Shown here: positions 62,553 to 64,000 of the stretch, piece after piece
How positions within the stretch are numbered: position 1 is the first letter of the stretch
How the letters are laid out: each line of letters opens with the position of its first letter
Source: Novosphingobium sp.
GTDB taxonomy: Bacteria > Pseudomonadota > Alphaproteobacteria > Sphingomonadales > Sphingomonadaceae
DNA: 64,000 bases
Assembly (NCBI RefSeq): GCF_024642085.1
Contig: NZ_JAHEBV010000006.1
Span: 39,298-103,297, forward strand
Reading direction: 5' to 3'
Program-made: the position numbers and the translations under genes
Notes under the pieces: generated by a model
What the model was told of the DNA's origin: nothing
What the model saw: only the letters and a program-made list of their open reading frames with translations
Databases searched by the model: none

Positions 62553-62998
62553 CAGCGTGACACACTTCAAACCGCAACAGCGGCGAAACGATAATTCGGA
62601 TGGGTCTTTCCGAAAGCCTGATTGAACCAAGCTTGCGCTTGATCGAGGAGCCGGCGTGGTCCGGCCGGCGCCATGCTCCGCCAGGCCTGCGTCATGGCAG
62701 CCTTTGGGTGGGTAGAGGGTGTCTAGGTTACGCTTCTGGCTGGACAGGAGCCGTGGACGGCCTTGCGGTATCAAAGTTGCGCCGGACCAGATATTCTTTC
62801 CGAATTGGCGAACGATCGTCTCAAAACGATGCACTTCAGTCTATTTTCCGGTCATATCTTCGAAATCGGCACTTCATTAGCTAACTTTTGTAGTTAAGCA
62901 GCTTGCAATCCCACGCGCGATCAATCAGCCGTACGCAAAATAACAAATTGTTATGGGTCGGTTTTTCTTGAAACCAGCGTTTTTGGGGGCAGTTCGTT
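62553..62998. other. Non-coding region upstream of VCBS-repeat protein gene
   Basis: This is 446 bases, becoming AT-rich after about 62780, without a convincing gene. ORFs of up to 243 codons cross it but have no recognisable domains and poor starts. It probably contains the promoter of the adhesin-like gene and the palindrome at 62940-62954. Confidence 0.5.
62940..62954. promoter_or_regulatory. 15-bp palindrome ATAACAAATTGTTAT, operator candidate
   Basis: Perfect 7-bp arms (ATAACAA / TTGTTAT) flank one central A, 45 bases before the VCBS protein start. Position and symmetry suggest a dimeric regulator site; the regulator is unknown. A G-rich stretch (GGGGGCA) before the ATG is the ribosome site. 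Confidence 0.45.
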
Positions 62999-64000
62999 AT
63001 GGGAAATATTCCGTCAGCCGGTGGGACAACCACGTCGTTCGGTAACACACCGCAAGCCAAGGACGATTGGTATACGCTGACTGAGGATGCCCTGAATACT
63101 GCGACCAGCAGCTACAATTCCTCAAATTACATCCTTGCTCTTGATGTCATGGCAAATGATCTGGGCGGCAATGCCAAAAGTCTGTTTTCTATAGATGATG
63201 CAGAAGGCAACCCGATTACTGACCTTTCCAAAACCGATCTTTGCACCAATACCAATTACAGCAAGTGGGAAACCACCGACGACGGAAACTGGATCCGGAT
63301 CAACAACGGAAAGATTGAGTTCAAGCTGGCCGACCCGGCGCATCCCAATGACTTCACCTTTGCGCGCGATATCAATTCACTGGGCGCGATGGAAATGGTG
63401 GACGACAAGTTCACCTATGCAATAAAACTTGGCAACGGCACGTTGAGCTGGGCGACAGTGCATATAAATATTGCCGGGCTTAATGATGCCGCCTCGATAA
63501 CCGGAACAGCGTCCGGCTGCGTGGTTGAAGCCGGCGGTGTCAATAACACGATCCCGGGGAGCCCAATTGCCAGCGGTGATCTCGACGTTACCGATGCCGA
63601 TACCGGAGAGGCCGGTTTCAGAGCGCCTGGAACAGGAAGCCTGTCGGGACCTTACGGCGCTTTCACTTTTGATACGGCGACCGGTAACTGGACCTTCACT
63701 CTCAACAATTCCAGCCCTCAGACCCAAGCACTGGCCGTGGGCGAGATTGCACACCAAACACTTACCATCACGTCGCTGGATGGAAGCGCCACACAGACAA
63801 TCGACGTATCAATCAAGGGCACCAACGACGCGCCGGTCATCACCAGCCAGGCGCAGGCCGGGACCGTCACCGAAGACAGCGTGCTCAGCGTCACCGGCCA
63901 GGTTACCGCCAGCGATGTCGACCACGGCGCCCATGCGACCTTCACCGGCAACGCCGCCGACACCTACGGGACCTTCACGGTCGATCCCGATACCGGCGTG
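62999..64000 (+). CDS. Large VCBS-repeat surface/adhesin-like protein, 3' end outside window
   Basis: There are 334 codons to the window edge, all open. The start lacks a Sec signal, as expected for type I-secreted proteins. An N-terminal unit contains DDWYTLTEDALNT and LALDVMANDLGG, a VCBS/cadherin-like domain. Repeats then follow with ASITGTASGCVVEAGG, VTDADTGEAGF, ALAVGEIAHQTLTITSLDGS and KGTNDAPVITSQAQAGTVTE. Such repeats build long secreted adhesins or RTX-type proteins. No secretion genes are in the window; they may lie beyond the right edge. Lower GC near the 5' end contrasts with the GC-rich repeats. Confidence 0.88.
   Translation, partial: MGNIPSAGGTTTSFGNTPQAKDDWYTLTEDALNTATSSYNSSNYILALDVMANDLGGNAKSLFSIDDAEGNPITDLSKTDLCTNTNYSKWETTDDGNWIRINNGKIEFKLADPAHPNDFTFARDINSLGAMEMVDDKFTYAIKLGNGTLSWATVHINIAGLNDAASITGTASGCVVEAGGVNNTIPGSPIASGDLDVTDADTGEAGFRAPGTGSLSGPYGAFTFDTATGNWTFTLNNSSPQTQALAVGEIAHQTLTITSLDGSATQTIDVSIKGTNDAPVITSQAQAGTVTEDSVLSVTGQVTASDVDHGAHATFTGNAADTYGTFTVDPDTGV

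Noticed and set aside
62103..62834. 243-codon minus-strand ORF overlapping the PAS-less kinase and the gap after it
   Set aside because: Most of it is the antisense shadow of the kinase gene, it has no recognisable domain and no good ribosome site.
62600..62884. 94-codon plus-strand ORF in the gap before the VCBS gene
   Set aside because: Composition is not protein-like, no motif is seen and the start is unsupported.
1..64000. Insertion sequences, integrases, tRNA attachment sites, CRISPR arrays or phage genes
   Set aside because: None was found; no transposase motifs, direct-repeat arrays or tRNA-like cloverleaf could be supported.

Overview
The window looks like a chromosomal segment of a high-GC alphaproteobacterium, most probably a sphingomonad (Novosphingobium/Sphingomonas/Erythrobacter type). 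This is inferred from gene content, from FixL/FixJ/FixK-type regulators and a cyclic beta-glucan synthase, and from the style of the exopolysaccharide genes; no rRNA or other taxonomic marker is present. I see no tRNA, rRNA, CRISPR array or insertion sequence.

Region 1 (1-9.9 kb). One giant minus-strand gene, cut by the left window edge, encodes a hybrid NRPS-PKS with the order A-T-KS-AT-T-aminotransferase-C-A-T. It appears to start at a TTG codon at 9692. A divergent Sfp-type phosphopantetheinyl transferase (9868-10782) could activate its carrier domains. Because the polyketide module has an aminotransferase and no ketoreductase, and the module before it loads an amino acid, the predicted intermediate is an unusual beta,gamma-diamino acid.

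Region 2 (10.8-27.2 kb). A Wzx/Wzy-dependent exopolysaccharide locus: flippase, four glycosyltransferases, a TIGR04325-like methyltransferase, polymerase, SleB-like hydrolase, Wzc-like tyrosine kinase, outer-membrane beta-barrel protein, initiating sugar transferase, Wza-like export protein and a LuxR-type regulator with a degenerate receiver. The genes are split into several divergent units. A motif built on TACCCC, usually TACCCC(T/C)TT, recurs upstream of the NRPS-PKS gene and three EPS units, always in the direction of transcription.

Region 3 (27.4-62.6 kb). A stress/low-oxygen island: DksA-like zinc finger protein, D-lactate dehydrogenase, ppsA-pfkB-copper ATPase operon, erythromycin-esterase/hydrolase/phosphoribosyltransferase operon, two different L,D-transpeptidases head to head, two more P-type ATPases (one Mg-type), an AI-2E family transporter, a host-attachment family protein, a CBS protein, a FixK-like Crp/Fnr regulator, a tandem universal stress protein coupled to a 2812-residue NdvB-like cyclic glucan synthase, FixL and FixJ, an Hsp20 and a PAS-less FixL-like kinase. 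FNR/FixK-type boxes lie in four divergent intergenic regions. Three of them sit at about -41.5 from a plausible -10 element, so oxygen sensing (FixL), relay (FixJ) and output (FixK boxes) may all be encoded here.

Region 4 (62.6-64 kb). A roughly 450-base non-coding stretch with a palindromic operator candidate precedes the start of a large VCBS-repeat surface protein cut by the right edge.
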